Assembly (NCBI GenBank): GCA_017558115.1
Contig: JAFYWG010000037.1
Span: forward strand, 1 to 62,344
Direction of reading: 5' to 3'
DNA from: Alistipes sp.
Lineage (GTDB): Bacteria; Bacteroidota; Bacteroidia; Bacteroidales; Rikenellaceae
DNA: 62,344 nt
Part shown: piece after piece, positions 26,089 to 35,094 of the stretch
Numbering within the stretch: the first letter of the stretch is position 1
Layout of the letters: every line of letters starts with the position of its first letter
Made by a program: the position numbers and the translations under genes
Notes under the pieces: generated by a model
What the model was told of the DNA's origin: nothing
What the model saw: only the letters and a program-made list of their open reading frames with translations
Database searches by the model: none

Positions 26089-27183
26089 TTATACGAATGG
26101 AAGACGTACCACCTCAGCCTTCAACAAGCGACCACGCACAACAACGGCGATCTGTGTGCCAGCCTTTGCGAACTCGGGCTTAACGTAACCCATGCCGATA
26201 CCTACCTTGAGGCAGGGCGACATAGTACCAGATGTAACGTGACCAATGACATTACCCTCGAGGTCCGCCAACTCATACTCGTGACGAGGCACACCGCGGT
26301 CGATGAGCTTGAAGCCTACGAGCTTGCGTGTAACACCCTCCTTCTTCTGGCGCTCCATGAGCTCGCGGTCGATGAATGGCTTGTTCTCCACGAACTTTGT
26401 GAGCCAGTTGAGACCAGCCTCGATAGGAGATGTAGTATCGTCGATGTCGTTACCATAGAGGCAGAAGCCCTTCTCGAGGCGGAGTGTGTCGCGTGCGCCG
26501 AGGCCAATGTTCTTCAAGCCGAACTCCTCGCCTACCTTCCACATGGCCTCCCAGATGGTGTCAGCATCCTCGTTGTACATGTAGATCTCGCAGCCACCAG
26601 AGCCAGTGTAGCCTGTAGTAGAGAGGATTACGTCGCATCCAGCCACCTTGCAGAGCTTAAATGTGTAGTACTCCATATCTTCGACCTGCTCCTCGGTCAT
26701 CTTCTGCACGAGCTTCATAGCCAAAGGACCCTGGATAGCGAGCTGTGCGGTCTTGTCTGAAGAGTTCTCGAGCTCTACGCCAGCCTTCATACCATACTCC
26801 TCACCCTGCTTGCAGATGTGGTTCCAGTCCTTCTCGATGTTTGCAGCGTTTACGCAAAGCATATACTTCTCCTCGTTGAGGCGATATACCAAGATGTCAT
26901 CAACGATACCGCCATTGCCGTTAGGCATTGTAGTGTACTGCACCTTGCCGTCGAAGAGGTCGCATACGTTGTTTGTGGTGATGCGCTGCAAGAACTCTGT
27001 TGCGCGTGGGCCCTTCACCCATATCTCACCCATGTGGCTTACGTCGAATACGCCACACTTCTCGCGTACGTTGATATGCTCGTCGTTGATACCTGAGAAC
27101 TCGATAGGCATGTTGTAGCCTGCGAACTCTGCCATCTTAGCACCATTAGCAATGTGGTACTTTGTAAATGCTGTAGTTTTCAT
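26089..27183 (-). CDS. gcvT: Aminomethyltransferase, glycine cleavage T protein
   Basis: 364 residues, normal length. It transfers the methylene of glycine-derived aminomethyl-lipoyl H protein to THF, releasing ammonia. Motifs are [14 protein letters not shown] (folate domain), [20 protein letters not shown] (catalytic Asp region) and [18 protein letters not shown] in the C-terminal barrel. It lies 38 bases downstream of the GNAT-like gene and probably shares its promoter. gcvP is 17 kb away, and no gcvH is seen in the window. Confidence 0.97.
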   Translation of the reverse strand: MKTTAFTKYHIANGAKMAEFAGYNMPIEFSGINDEHINVREKCGVFDVSHMGEIWVKGPRATEFLQRITTNNVCDLFDGKVQYTTMPNGNGGIVDDILVYRLNEEKYMLCVNAANIEKDWNHICKQGEEYGMKAGVELENSSDKTAQLAIQGPLAMKLVQKMTEEQVEDMEYYTFKLCKVAGCDVILSTTGYTGSGGCEIYMYNEDADTIWEAMWKVGEEFGLKNIGLGARDTLRLEKGFCLYGNDIDDTTSPIEAGLNWLTKFVENKPFIDRELMERQKKEGVTRKLVGFKLIDRGVPRHEYELADLEGNVIGHVTSGTMSPCLKVGIGMGYVKPEFAKAGTQIAVVVRGRLLKAEVVRLPFV

Positions 27184-27221
27184 TGGTTTTATAGGTTTTA
27201 GATTGTTAGTTTTAGTCTTGG

Positions 27222-28469
27222 TTATGCCTTTTCGCTATTTATTGCATCCTCGACGCGTGGGCGGGGCTTGAAGCCTACCTTGGGGCAGCGCGTAAACTCC
27301 TTGGTGCGGTCGAAGAGGTAGCGATACGTTGTGTGCATCTTGTGCTTGCGTGCGCAGATGTAGCGCTCCACCATGCGGTTCATCACGGGGTTGAAGTCGC
27401 CAATCCATGCAAACTCCACTGAGCGGTACTGGTTCTTCTCGGTGCGTATGTAGTTGTCGAGCATCGCCTGCATGAAACCCGACTCCACGCCCTTGCCCTG
27501 GAACTCTGGCGTGATGCCGAAGACGATGGCGAAGATGCGGTCACTCTTCTTGCGCACCTTGAGATCCCACAATAGGCGTAACTTGTTTATAAGACCGAAC
27601 TTGCCGTTATACTTGCCTATGATGCGGTTTAGGTCGGGCACCATGATGAAGAAGCCTATGGGTTCGTCGTTGAAGTAGGAGAACCATATAAGGTTGCGGT
27701 CGATGATGGGGCGCATTGTGTCGGCCATCTGGCGAGCCTCCTCCGCGGTCATGGGCTGCACACCCGTGAAGAGTGCCCACGCCTTGTTATATATCATGCG
27801 CACCTTCTCCACAGCCGAGTATAGGTCCTCGTTGCCGATGGGTGCAAAGCGGTAGCCAGGTGTCGACATCAGGCGCTTCACGCGGTCGTAGACAACCTCG
27901 TTTACGTCGTCGTCATCAATCTTCCAGACATAGGTGTTTTGGTTGAAGTAGTTCTGGAAGCCGTAGCTCTCGAAGAGCTCCTTGTAGTAGGGTGGATGGT
28001 AAGGGTTTTCGAAGAGGGGTTGATGCTCATATCCCTCGACGAGAAGTCCCCACCAAGCGTCGCGCGAGCCGAAGTTCACGGGGCCATCCATCGCCTCCAT
28101 GCCGCGCTCCTTGAGCCAGTCGCGTGCAGCATTGAAGAGGGTGTTGGCAAGCTCCTGGTCGTCGATAGCCTCGAAGAAGCCGCAGCCACCTGTGGGCTGC
28201 TCGTAGCCGAAGGCGTGTGTGCGGTCGTAGAATGCTGCGATGCGACCTACGCACTCTCCCGCCTCGTTGCGTGCCACCCATCGGATGGCCTCGCCATCCT
28301 TGAATAGCTTGTTCTTGGCGGGGTCGAATACGCCCTTAATTGAGCTGTCGAAGGGGCATACCCAGTTGGGATTGCCCTTGTATATCATCTTGGGGAGGTC
28401 CAAAAACTCGCGCTCGAGGCGCTTGTCGCCGGTTTTAACCTCGGCAAGTGTATAACGTGTGTTTGCCAT
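27222..28469 (-). CDS. GNAT-like protein of unknown substrate
   Basis: 415 residues from ATG 28469 ([16 protein letters not shown]). An ATG 33 bases upstream is unlikely because the -7 box at 28500 would fall inside it. The N-terminal third resembles conserved Bacteroidetes proteins ([41 protein letters not shown]). The C-terminal third is a GNAT fold with [19 protein letters not shown], where the acetyl-CoA loop lies. The biochemical role is unknown. It is probably co-transcribed with gcvT. Confidence 0.75.
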   Translation of the reverse strand: MANTRYTLAEVKTGDKRLEREFLDLPKMIYKGNPNWVCPFDSSIKGVFDPAKNKLFKDGEAIRWVARNEAGECVGRIAAFYDRTHAFGYEQPTGGCGFFEAIDDQELANTLFNAARDWLKERGMEAMDGPVNFGSRDAWWGLLVEGYEHQPLFENPYHPPYYKELFESYGFQNYFNQNTYVWKIDDDDVNEVVYDRVKRLMSTPGYRFAPIGNEDLYSAVEKVRMIYNKAWALFTGVQPMTAEEARQMADTMRPIIDRNLIWFSYFNDEPIGFFIMVPDLNRIIGKYNGKFGLINKLRLLWDLKVRKKSDRIFAIVFGITPEFQGKGVESGFMQAMLDNYIRTEKNQYRSVEFAWIGDFNPVMNRMVERYICARKHKMHTTYRYLFDRTKEFTRCPKVGFKPRPRVEDAINSEKA

Positions 28470-28499
28470 TTTGTTGTACTCTATATAAGTATAATCACA

Positions 28500-28507
28500 C
28501 AAAGATA
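28500..28507 (-). promoter_or_regulatory. -7 box TATCTTTG for the GNAT-like/gcvT unit
   Basis: An exact consensus on the minus strand, giving a leader of about 25 bases before ATG 28469. Confidence 0.65.
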
Positions 28508-28710
28508 TACATTTTTTTGGTAATGCTACTTTTTTGAGTGAAAAAATATATGATTTTTTACCACTGTACTAAAGTCGAAGTTTTGGGTAATTATTGTTTT
28601 GTGGTTAAAGGAATAAGACTATAAACCGACTTTTGTTGACAAAAAATAGTAGTGTATATATATAAATAAAAAATTTTCTAATATTATCGTTTTATATCCA
28701 AAATATTTTG

Positions 28711-28718
28711 TACCTTGC
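28711..28718 (+). promoter_or_regulatory. Possible -7 box TACCTTGC for the PepSY-like pair
   Basis: One base short of the TAnnTTTG form. It is preceded by a T-rich stretch and followed by a leader of about 105 bases. Confidence 0.4.
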
Positions 28719-28828
28719 AGCATAAAAAATATATTGTGTGTCTATCTTCTGTACGCTATTTGCAGAGTACATGTCAGGTTAACACAATATAATATATGGT
28801 ATATGTAAACAAGTAAAAACGAAAGATT

Positions 28829-29278
28829 ATGAAAAAGGCAATTTTCACCCTCTTGGGTATAGTATTGGCAACAGCAAGTGTAGTGGCGGCAACGCTTGGC
28901 GACAACGACCGCGTGATAAAGTATGAGGAGCTCCCCGCTAAGGCGCGCACATTTATCAACGACCACTTCCCCAACGATGCGGCTTCGACCGTGTGGGAGG
29001 ATAAGGAGCTCAGCCACACCGAATATAAGGTTGTGTTGGCAAGTGGTACGAAGATTGAGTTTGATGCTGCTGGCGAGTGGGATGATGTGGAGTGTCGTGG
29101 TTGTGCGGTCCCCGCAGCTATCGTTCCAGCTAAGATTGCCGACTATGTGGCAAAGCACTACGCATCGAGTACCATTGTAGAGATTGCGAAGGATCGCAAC
29201 GACTGGGATGTTAAGCTTAGCAACGGCCTCGAGTTGGAGTTCGATAAGGAGTATCGCCTTGTTGAGGTCGACGACTAA
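28829..29278 (+). CDS. Secreted PepSY-like protein
   Basis: 149 residues. A signal peptide (MKKAIFTLLGIVLATASVVAA) is followed by two copies of a roughly 60-residue module. Each begins with a helix (LPAKARTFINDHFP; VPAKIADYVAKHY) and ends in beta strands with an acidic turn (KIEFDAAGEWDDVEC; ELEFDKEYRLVEVD). This is the Bacteroidetes PepSY-like family (BLIP-fold), mostly periplasmic or surface proteins of unknown function. The next gene, 29 bases on, belongs to the same family. Confidence 0.8.
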   Translation: MKKAIFTLLGIVLATASVVAATLGDNDRVIKYEELPAKARTFINDHFPNDAASTVWEDKELSHTEYKVVLASGTKIEFDAAGEWDDVECRGCAVPAAIVPAKIADYVAKHYASSTIVEIAKDRNDWDVKLSNGLELEFDKEYRLVEVDD

Positions 29279-29307
29279 TATGAGAATTAAGGGTTAATGA
29301 GAATTTA

Positions 29308-29805
29308 ATGGTGTCTATGAGAAAGTTAATGTTTGCAGCTTTTGCTGTGGTTGTGGCGCTGGGCTTTGTTGCCTGCGACAACTACAAGGCTCCAGCATCT
29401 ATGCGCAATGCCTTCTATGAGAAGTATCCTCAGGCGGTAGATGTGGAGTGGGAGAAGAAGCACGGCTATGCCGTTGCGGAGTTTACCCTACCTGGCGAGG
29501 GTGAGTGCGAGGCGTGGTACACTAAGGGTGGCGTGTGGGTTATGACCAAGTACGACATCAAGTATAGCGATTTGCCACAGGCTGTGCGCACCGCTTTTGA
29601 GACGTCGTATGGCGCGCAGACCCCCGTCGACGATGTGGAGCGCTTGGAGCGTAATACGGGCGAGACGGTCTACTTTATCGAGGCTACAATCGTGGTGAAC
29701 GGCTACCTTGCCGACATATACCTCGACTATGCCCCCGATGGCACGCTTCTTCGCACCGCAGTAGATGTTGAGGACTACGACAATATCTACTACTACCTCC
29801 CATAG
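29308..29805 (+). CDS. PepSY-like lipoprotein
   Basis: 165 residues; the start may be MVSMRK or MRK three codons later. The lipobox is LGFVAC with Cys at about residue 23. Two PepSY-like modules are visible (APASMRNAFYEKYPQAVDVEW; LPQAVRTAFETSYG), ending in a Tyr-rich tail. It is probably anchored in the outer or inner membrane facing the periplasm. It forms an operon with the preceding paralogue and ends at a strong terminator. No function is known to me. Confidence 0.78.
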   Translation: MVSMRKLMFAAFAVVVALGFVACDNYKAPASMRNAFYEKYPQAVDVEWEKKHGYAVAEFTLPGEGECEAWYTKGGVWVMTKYDIKYSDLPQAVRTAFETSYGAQTPVDDVERLERNTGETVYFIEATIVVNGYLADIYLDYAPDGTLLRTAVDVEDYDNIYYYLP

Positions 29806-29825
29806 GGAATTAGTAATTAGTAATG

Positions 29826-29855
29826 GCGTCGGCTCTGATGAGTCGACGCTTTTTT
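29826..29855 (+). terminator. Intrinsic terminator of the PepSY-like pair
   Basis: GCGTCGGCTC (29826-29835) and GAGTCGACGC (29840-29849) form a ten-pair stem with one G-T and a TGAT tetraloop, then six Ts. Confidence 0.92.
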
Positions 29856-29871
29856 GTGGTAAATTGTAAAC

Positions 29872-30049
29872 GACAAGCAGACAAGCAGACAAGCAGACAA
29901 GCAGAAGAGTAGACAAGCCGACAACGCATATAGCGAATTGTCATTGAGGAGATGCTTCGCTTTCGCTTGAGCATGACGGTCGCTATCGTCTGTTTGTCGT
30001 TTTGTCCGTTTGTCTACTCGCCGTTTGTCTACTCGTTTGTCTACTCGTC
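29872..30049. repeat. Octamer tandem repeats in inverted arrangement around a GTCATTGAG palindrome
   Basis: GACAAGCA units (29872-29925) are followed by GTCATTGAGGAGATGC...GAGCATGAC (29940-29977), then GTTTGTC-type units on the opposite strand (29991-30049). The octamer is the complement of the one at 451-516. The middle palindrome belongs to the dispersed GTCATnCTGA family seen near 54926 and 59417. Confidence 0.7.
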
Positions 30050-30054
30050 ATAAA

Positions 30055-30087
30055 CAAAAAAGCGTCAGCCCGAGGGTTGACGCTTTT
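30055..30087 (-). terminator. Intrinsic terminator after the YeiH-type transporter
   Basis: AGCGTCAGCC (30061-30070) pairs with GGTTGACGCT (30075-30084), and a T run follows on the minus strand. Confidence 0.85.
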
Positions 30088-30105
30088 GGGTTAGTATACT
30101 CTCCT

Positions 30106-31389
30106 TTATCCCAATAGCTCGGGCTTGACTATGCCGAACATGAGCCATGCCAAAAAGAGCGTAACAACGATGTTGAAGAGCTGTGCGCAGACGAAAGACC
30201 ACAACACGCGGCGGTTCTCGCGCGACACGATATCCTTAAGGCGGGTGTCCATGCCGATGCAGACAAACGAGAGCGAGAAGAAGAACGTAGAGAAGTTCTT
30301 AGCAAGCGACGTCTCCACAATCTTGCCACTATCGTTGAGCGTGAGCATATCGTTGCTCTGAAGTATGCTAAATAGCGCCGAAGCCACCACAAAGCCGAGG
30401 ATAAACTTAGGGAACTTCTCCCACACGATGCCGAACGAGGGGCGGGTCATGCCGCCATTTGCGCTACGCGTAGAGAGGTACAAGGCGATGAAGAATGCCA
30501 CAACGCCGATAAGCACATTCTGCGTAGCCTTAACCACCACGGCGGTATTCTCGGCGATTGTGCCCGCAGCCTCCGACGATGCTACGACGCCCGATGTGGT
30601 ATCTATAGTGCCACCAATCCATGCTCCGGTAATCTCCTGCTGTGTGACGGGGTCGTCGGTAATGAGGGGCACGATCATCTCTGCTAACCAGGGCATAAGG
30701 TAGATCATGGGCACTACGATGATAAGCACCACGGAGCAGATATACGAGAGTTGCTTCTTGTCTGTTCCCGCAACGCCCGCAGCTGTGATACATGCCGAGA
30801 CGCCACATATAGAGCAGCCACTCGCGAGGGTCATAGCCGTAGCGCGCTCCACCTTGAATTTGCGGGCGAGCCAGTAGGCGAAGAACCACACGATGCTCAC
30901 CACCATCACCGCCTGAATAAGGCCTGCGAAGCCCGACTTCATAACATCCGAGAAGAGCACCGTAGCACCGAGGCATACGACGCCAATCTTTATGAAGAAC
31001 TCACCCTGTATAGCGGGCTTAAGCCACTCGGGCACACGGAAGAGGTTGCGGACAAGGAGTCCGAAGAGCACCGAGAAGAATACCGCCTCGAAGCCGTAGA
31101 ACTTCACCGCCTCGAGCTTCGCAACCCACTGTGCAAGAACGGCTATGGCGAAGATCACGATAAACGACACGAGGAGGCCTCGCATGGGGCGCCCCAGGAT
31201 GCGGTTGCCCACAAATAGCAGTATCAACGCTATTATGAAAAATTGTCCAATGTTTTTCCAAGCTTCGAGTGTTATAAGCGTGTCGGGAATCTTGGGACCT
31301 CCGTTGAGGTGGTCTGCAAACAATGCAAGGATGAGGAGTGGAATGCTTAGAAATGTTACGACCCAATCCTCGGTCAAAAATCTTTTCAT
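30106..31389 (-). CDS. YeiH/UPF0324-type putative sulfate exporter
   Basis: 427 residues with about eleven membrane segments. Diagnostic stretches are FFIKIGVVCLGATVLFSDVM, TLASGCSICGVSACITAAG (re-entrant Gly/Ser/Cys motif) and GAWIGGTIDTTSGVVASSE. The family is annotated as putative sulfate or anion exporters of the inner membrane, with little direct evidence. It lies downstream of the porin gene, 33 bases after its stop is passed, so the two may be co-transcribed as an anion route through both membranes; that link is inference. Confidence 0.85.
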   Translation of the reverse strand: MKRFLTEDWVVTFLSIPLLILALFADHLNGGPKIPDTLITLEAWKNIGQFFIIALILLFVGNRILGRPMRGLLVSFIVIFAIAVLAQWVAKLEAVKFYGFEAVFFSVLFGLLVRNLFRVPEWLKPAIQGEFFIKIGVVCLGATVLFSDVMKSGFAGLIQAVMVVSIVWFFAYWLARKFKVERATAMTLASGCSICGVSACITAAGVAGTDKKQLSYICSVVLIIVVPMIYLMPWLAEMIVPLITDDPVTQQEITGAWIGGTIDTTSGVVASSEAAGTIAENTAVVVKATQNVLIGVVAFFIALYLSTRSANGGMTRPSFGIVWEKFPKFILGFVVASALFSILQSNDMLTLNDSGKIVETSLAKNFSTFFFSLSFVCIGMDTRLKDIVSRENRRVLWSFVCAQLFNIVVTLFLAWLMFGIVKPELLG

Positions 31390-31422
31390 AATAGCGTTAA
31401 TGGTAATGTTTTAAGTTAGCGA

Positions 31423-32445
31423 TTAGAACATCGCCGTCACCAGGAGGTTGAATCCTAGGCTGTTGCGGTGCTCTTCAGGTGCGAGCTCGTTAACCTCGTA
31501 GTTGAGGTTAGCCTGCAAGCGCAAGAACTTGAAGGGCTTGTATGCTGTGCCGAGCTGTATGCGGTTGCTATCCATGATGTTGGCATCATCCATGATGAAC
31601 TCCTCGCGGATGTATACGCTCCAGGGCTGCTGTGCGAAGTTGTGACCAAAGAGGGCGTAGAAAGAGTCTACATTTGTCTGGCCAAACTTTGCATGTACAA
31701 ACTCCGTGCGGCCAATCCAGCGGCCATCCTCATACCATGCGCCAAGGGCCCAACGTGGGCTCTTCATATACTCGTTGCCACCATAGTTAGTCTCGGCATA
31801 CATATACGAGCCGCTCACTGCGAAGCCCTTGAATGGCTTAACGATAATGCGGGCAACGATATCCTTTGATGAGTTGTTGTCCTTGATGTTAACGCCCGAG
31901 CCATTGAATACTGCGAGGTTGTAGTTGATGATGCTATAGCCCTCGCGGTGGATAAAGCCACCATAGAGCTGAAGACCAATGTCGCGACCTGTAGCGCCGT
32001 TGATGCCGTCGTACCTGCCATTATTACGCGCGAGGTATGTGGTGATATATGAGTAGTCGATAAACTCTACGGTTGTAGGGCCGCAGTTCTCGTTCTCGTA
32101 TGAGAAGGGCACCTTGAACTGACCGAGCTCCACGTTAAGCTCCTTCAAAGGCTTATAGCGGAAGTAGAGGTCGCAAATCTTGGGCGAGCCTGCCATATCT
32201 ACCTGCAAACGGTAGTCGATCTTATCCTTCGCTGCATCGCCCGTGATGCTCAGACGTGCGCGGTGGAGATAGAAGGTGTTTGAGGGGTCAGCGTTCTGGT
32301 CCCAGCGGTAACCGCCCTGGAGATAGCCCGAGAGGCGGAGGTGCTCATCAGCAAAAGCCTTAATCTTTTCGCCTGTAGTCTGTGCCTCGGCTACGGTGCA
32401 GATGCATGCTGCGACAAAAACGAGTAGTAGATTTTTGATTTTCAT
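31423..32445 (-). CDS. Phosphate-selective porin O/P-like outer-membrane protein
   Basis: 340 residues from ATG 32445; an ATG 51 bases upstream would precede the signal peptide and includes the promoter. The signal peptide MKIKNLLLVFVAACICTVAEA cleaves before QTTGEK. Amphipathic strands with porin O/P patterns follow (LRLSGYLQGGYRWDQN, HRARLSITGD, LNVELGQFKVPFSYE). It ends in Phe (LLVTAMF), the outer-membrane insertion signal. It is a passive channel for anions or small solutes. A consensus promoter lies at 32469-32497. Confidence 0.85.
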   Translation of the reverse strand: MKIKNLLLVFVAACICTVAEAQTTGEKIKAFADEHLRLSGYLQGGYRWDQNADPSNTFYLHRARLSITGDAAKDKIDYRLQVDMAGSPKICDLYFRYKPLKELNVELGQFKVPFSYENENCGPTTVEFIDYSYITTYLARNNGRYDGINGATGRDIGLQLYGGFIHREGYSIINYNLAVFNGSGVNIKDNNSSKDIVARIIVKPFKGFAVSGSYMYAETNYGGNEYMKSPRWALGAWYEDGRWIGRTEFVHAKFGQTNVDSFYALFGHNFAQQPWSVYIREEFIMDDANIMDSNRIQLGTAYKPFKFLRLQANLNYEVNELAPEEHRNSLGFNLLVTAMF

Positions 32446-32468
32446 AGTTTCTTCTGTTAAAAGTGCGA

Positions 32469-32497
32469 CAAAAGTATTAATTTTTAGATTATGCAAA
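32469..32497 (-). promoter_or_regulatory. Bacteroidetes promoter for the porin
   Basis: On the minus strand TTTG (32494-32497), 17 bases, then TACTTTTG (32469-32476). The -7 is exact and the spacing slightly short. The leader is about 17 bases. Confidence 0.65.
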
Positions 32498-32560
32498 ATT
32501 AGTATAAATACCTAATTTGAAGTTTAGGTATGTGGTTATTTTTGAAAATCATACTGATTA

Positions 32561-33055
32561 TCAATTGCTAAACGCGATAGATAGTTGGTTTTCTGGGTAT
32601 AAATTTTTGATGATTAAACCGAGTTTTCTTGCTCTTTTTACGGTGTAGCAAGTGCCACTCTTGCCTCCATCCCACCATGCGACGAGTGTGTGGGCGCCCT
32701 CGACGAGCATATCGTTGCGTAGGTGAAATATTGCGGGTTGGTATTTGTCTGCCGCGTAGCGAACAATAGTGGCGTGGGCAAGCACCTCGCGATATCGGTC
32801 GCGGCTGGCGGTATCGAAGCGGATGTTGAACTCTGGCCAGGGTATGCAGGCCTCAAGGATTATATCCTTCTTAGAGTGCATAAGTGCGACAACTGCCTCT
32901 CCCGCTGCGAGGTCGAAGCCCTGGGCCATGCCCACACGGAAGTGGCGCGCACCCTTGTTGTAGAGTTCGCCGATTGTCGCCCTGAGCAGTTCGTTGGCTT
33001 TGCCGTCGTAGGTGCGGTGTCCTGTGAAGGCTACTATGTGTGTCGCATTGTTCAC
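32561..33055 (-). CDS. SLOG-superfamily (YpsA/DUF1273-like) protein
   Basis: 164 residues from GTG 33055. It begins HIVAFTGHRTYDG, the nucleotide-binding Gly loop of YpsA-like SLOG proteins. VGMAQGFDLAAGEAVVAL and LVAWWDGGKSGTCYTVKRAR complete the Rossmann-like fold. SLOG proteins bind nucleotides or related ligands; YpsA affects division in Firmicutes, but nothing here fixes the role. The only plausible in-frame start is GTG, and a perfect -7 box ends four bases upstream of it, so the message would be leaderless. Confidence 0.8.
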   Translation of the reverse strand: MNNATHIVAFTGHRTYDGKANELLRATIGELYNKGARHFRVGMAQGFDLAAGEAVVALMHSKKDIILEACIPWPEFNIRFDTASRDRYREVLAHATIVRYAADKYQPAIFHLRNDMLVEGAHTLVAWWDGGKSGTCYTVKRARKLGLIIKNLYPENQLSIAFSN

Positions 33056-33059
33056 GGGG

Positions 33060-33067
33060 CAAAGATA
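33060..33067 (-). promoter_or_regulatory. -7 box TATCTTTG abutting the SLOG gene
   Basis: Exact consensus, four bases before the GTG start, so predicted transcription begins within the first codon. Confidence 0.6.
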
Positions 33068-33202
33068 ACTAAATTGCGGTAATCGAGGGCGTGGGGGCGA
33101 TTAAAAAGATGTTAAAATTCTATTAAATATGTTGCAGTTGGAGGCGTTGTTGGTCTATGGTTTGCAGATTGTCGAGGCGTAGAACAATTAAATTTTACAA
33201 CT

Positions 33203-33412
33203 ATGAAAAACACAACAATCTGTATCATTTCGGCACTCGGAGGTGCCATGTTGGGTGCCGCAGTGGCTATGCTCACTACGCCACAGTCGGGTAAGGAGCT
33301 TCGTGGCAAGATCCACGATGTATTTGACGAGACGGCACGACGCATCCATGACGACCTATGCAACTGCAAGGGGCAGGGCGCGGAACATGCCACAGCCGAG
33401 AAGCATGAGTAG
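33203..33412 (+). CDS. YtxH-domain small membrane protein
   Basis: 69 residues. An N-terminal membrane helix with Gly/Ala packing (ISALGGAMLGAAVAML) is followed by TTPQSGKELRGKI, the conserved YtxH/gas-vesicle-GvpT-like motif, then an amphipathic helix with Asp and Arg and a His/Glu-rich end. Family members are stress-associated, with unknown mechanism. It is followed 18 bases on by another small membrane protein, a common arrangement in Bacteroidetes. Confidence 0.75.
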   Translation: MKNTTICIISALGGAMLGAAVAMLTTPQSGKELRGKIHDVFDETARRIHDDLCNCKGQGAEHATAEKHE

Positions 33413-33430
33413 TACGCTTGAGGCGGAGGT

Positions 33431-33718
33431 ATGGTAGTGTTTCTATCCTTTATCCTCGCTGCGCTGCTTGGGGCTTTGCTCCTCAGCGCAGCTCTTGTGG
33501 TGTGGCTATGTGAGTTGGCCGTGCCACTACTCTTTGCGCTGGTAATAGTCGGCGTGGCGTGGTGCGTGGTGGCTACTATTATATATAGTTGTAGCCTGCG
33601 TACCTCGCTCGAGCGTCTTCGCCGTCGCCTCGATGTTGTGTATAAGGTGAGTGCAGTGTTCGACTTGATATATCGCAAGGCTATCGCTGTTGTTGAAAAG
33701 TTTTTTAAGGGAGTATAG
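33431..33718 (+). CDS. Small two-helix membrane protein, unknown
   Basis: 95 residues. Two closely spaced hydrophobic helices (VFLSFILAALLGALLLSAALVV-type and LLFALVIVGVAWCVVATII) are followed by a basic amphipathic C-terminus (SLERLRRRLDVVYKV, YRKAIAVVEKFFKG). The layout recalls phage-holin superfamily III proteins that accompany YtxH genes, but I cannot confirm the family. It is co-transcribed with the YtxH gene. Confidence 0.6.
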   Translation: MVVFLSFILAALLGALLLSAALVVWLCELAVPLLFALVIVGVAWCVVATIIYSCSLRTSLERLRRRLDVVYKVSAVFDLIYRKAIAVVEKFFKGV

Positions 33719-33779
33719 GGAATTTAGTGAATATAAAGAGTTTAGGGAGCTTAGTGCAATACTAAACTCTCTAAATTCC
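33719..33779. terminator. Double-stem inverted repeat made of nonamer units
   Basis: GGAATTTAG (33719-33727) pairs with CTAAATTCC (33771-33779), and AGAGTTTAG (33737-33745) with CTAAACTCT (33762-33770). It lies between convergent genes, so it could serve either as a terminator. The same GAATTTAGN unit occurs at 19238 and 24137. Confidence 0.6.
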
Positions 33780-33800
33780 TTAATCTCCTTAAACTCTCTA

Positions 33801-35000
33801 CTAATAAAAATCCTTTGCAAGACCACCCTCGCCAGTCTCCTTGTAGATTGAGGGTAGGTCGTGGCCCGTCTGCTTCATCACCTCCACCACGCGGTCGAAC
33901 GACACGCGGTGGTGACCATCGGTGTACATAGAGTAGAGGTTGGCGTCGAGGGCACGTGCTGCAGCGTAGGCGTTACGCTCGATGCAGGGTATCTGCACAA
34001 GACCGCATATAGGGTCACATGTCATGCCGAGGTGGTGCTCCAAGCCCATCTCTGCGGCATACTCAATCTGTGCGGGTGAGCCTCCAAAGAGCTGATTGGC
34101 TGCTGCTGCTGCCATGGCGCATGCTACGCCCACCTCACCCTGGCAGCCTACCTCGGCACCAGATATTGAGGCATTTTCCTTTACGATGTTACCTATCAGA
34201 CCCGCAGTAGCCAATGCTCGGCATATGCGCTGCTCCGAGAACTCGCGCGTCTTCCATAGGTGGTACAACACCGCGGGGAGCACGCCCGACGAGCCACATG
34301 TGGGTGCCGTAACGATGCGACCACCCGAGGCATTCTCCTCGCTCACGGCCAAGGCGTACGAGAAGATAAGGCCACGCGATTTTAGGCTTTGGCTATAACC
34401 CGATGCACGCACATTGTAACGCATTGCGCGGCGTGCAAGGTTCAATGGACCGGGTATCACGCCATCGGTCTCGATGCCGCGCTCCACGGCCTCGCGCATC
34501 ACGCGCCATACCTTCGAGAGGAATATCCAGAGGTCGGGACCCTCGTACATCTCGACATACTCCCAGAAGGTGCGGCCATTGTCGCGGCTCCACTGCAAGA
34601 TGTCGGTGAGCTTGGTCAAGGGGTAGATGTCGGCACTCTCTATTGGGGTGCTATCCTCCTCGGCCAATGCGCCACCACCCACGCTATATACTGTCCAGTC
34701 GCTCAGCACGTTCTTGGCGTCGTCGAGCGCCTCGAAGCGCATGCCGTTGGGGTGGAAGGGTAGGAAGATTGAGGGCTCCCACACAAGCTCCACGTCGCCG
34801 TGGGGACGGAGTGTGTCGAATATTGCTTGGTCGGTAAGGTGACCCTTGCCAGTGGCTGCGAGGCTGCCGTAGAGTGTCACGCGGAACATCTTGCACTCGG
34901 GGTTGCGGTGCTGGAACATCTCCGCGGCACGGCGTGGTGCCATGGTGTGGCTACTCGATGGGCCTGTACCGATACGATATAACTCTTTTATAGACTTCAT
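33801..35000 (-). CDS. L-serine ammonia-lyase, single-chain Fe-S type
   Basis: 399 residues. The beta domain starts MKSIKELYRIGTGPSSSHT, and the alpha domain holds TAPTCGSSGVLPAVLYH, GAEVGCQGEVGVACAMAAAA and MTCDPICGLVQIPCIERNA, whose Cys residues ligate the [4Fe-4S] cluster. It deaminates L-serine to pyruvate in the cytosol. The alpha and beta domains are fused, as in E. coli SdaA/SdaB and unlike the two-subunit Bacillus form. It is divergent from hemW with its own -7 box. Confidence 0.95.
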   Translation of the reverse strand: MKSIKELYRIGTGPSSSHTMAPRRAAEMFQHRNPECKMFRVTLYGSLAATGKGHLTDQAIFDTLRPHGDVELVWEPSIFLPFHPNGMRFEALDDAKNVLSDWTVYSVGGGALAEEDSTPIESADIYPLTKLTDILQWSRDNGRTFWEYVEMYEGPDLWIFLSKVWRVMREAVERGIETDGVIPGPLNLARRAMRYNVRASGYSQSLKSRGLIFSYALAVSEENASGGRIVTAPTCGSSGVLPAVLYHLWKTREFSEQRICRALATAGLIGNIVKENASISGAEVGCQGEVGVACAMAAAAANQLFGGSPAQIEYAAEMGLEHHLGMTCDPICGLVQIPCIERNAYAAARALDANLYSMYTDGHHRVSFDRVVEVMKQTGHDLPSIYKETGEGGLAKDFY

Positions 35001-35026
35001 AACTGTATAATTTAGTTGTCGTGGTA

Positions 35027-35034
35027 CAAAGATA
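35027..35034 (-). promoter_or_regulatory. -7 box TATCTTTG for serine dehydratase
   Basis: Exact consensus on the minus strand, giving a leader of about 20 bases. Confidence 0.6.
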
Positions 35035-35078
35035 ACTATTTTTGCGACTCTTATATCTGCAGAGTGCGAAATTTTTTG

Positions 35079-35086
35079 TAACTTTG
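35079..35086 (+). promoter_or_regulatory. -7 box TAACTTTG abutting hemW
   Basis: Exact consensus ending eight bases before the ATG at 35095. Transcription would start one to three bases before the start codon. Confidence 0.6.
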
Positions 35087-35094
35087 TTACTCAT

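Larger units (their letters stand above)
28470..28828. other. Divergent A/T-rich regulatory region
   Basis: 359 bases with no open frame. It holds the -7 box for the leftward GNAT-like gene at its left end and a possible rightward promoter near 28711. The middle (28510-28710) is A/T-rich, and I see no repeat or structured RNA in it. Confidence 0.6.

Noticed and set aside
31423-32496. Longer porin start at 32496
   Set aside because: It would place residues before the signal peptide and overlap both promoter boxes.
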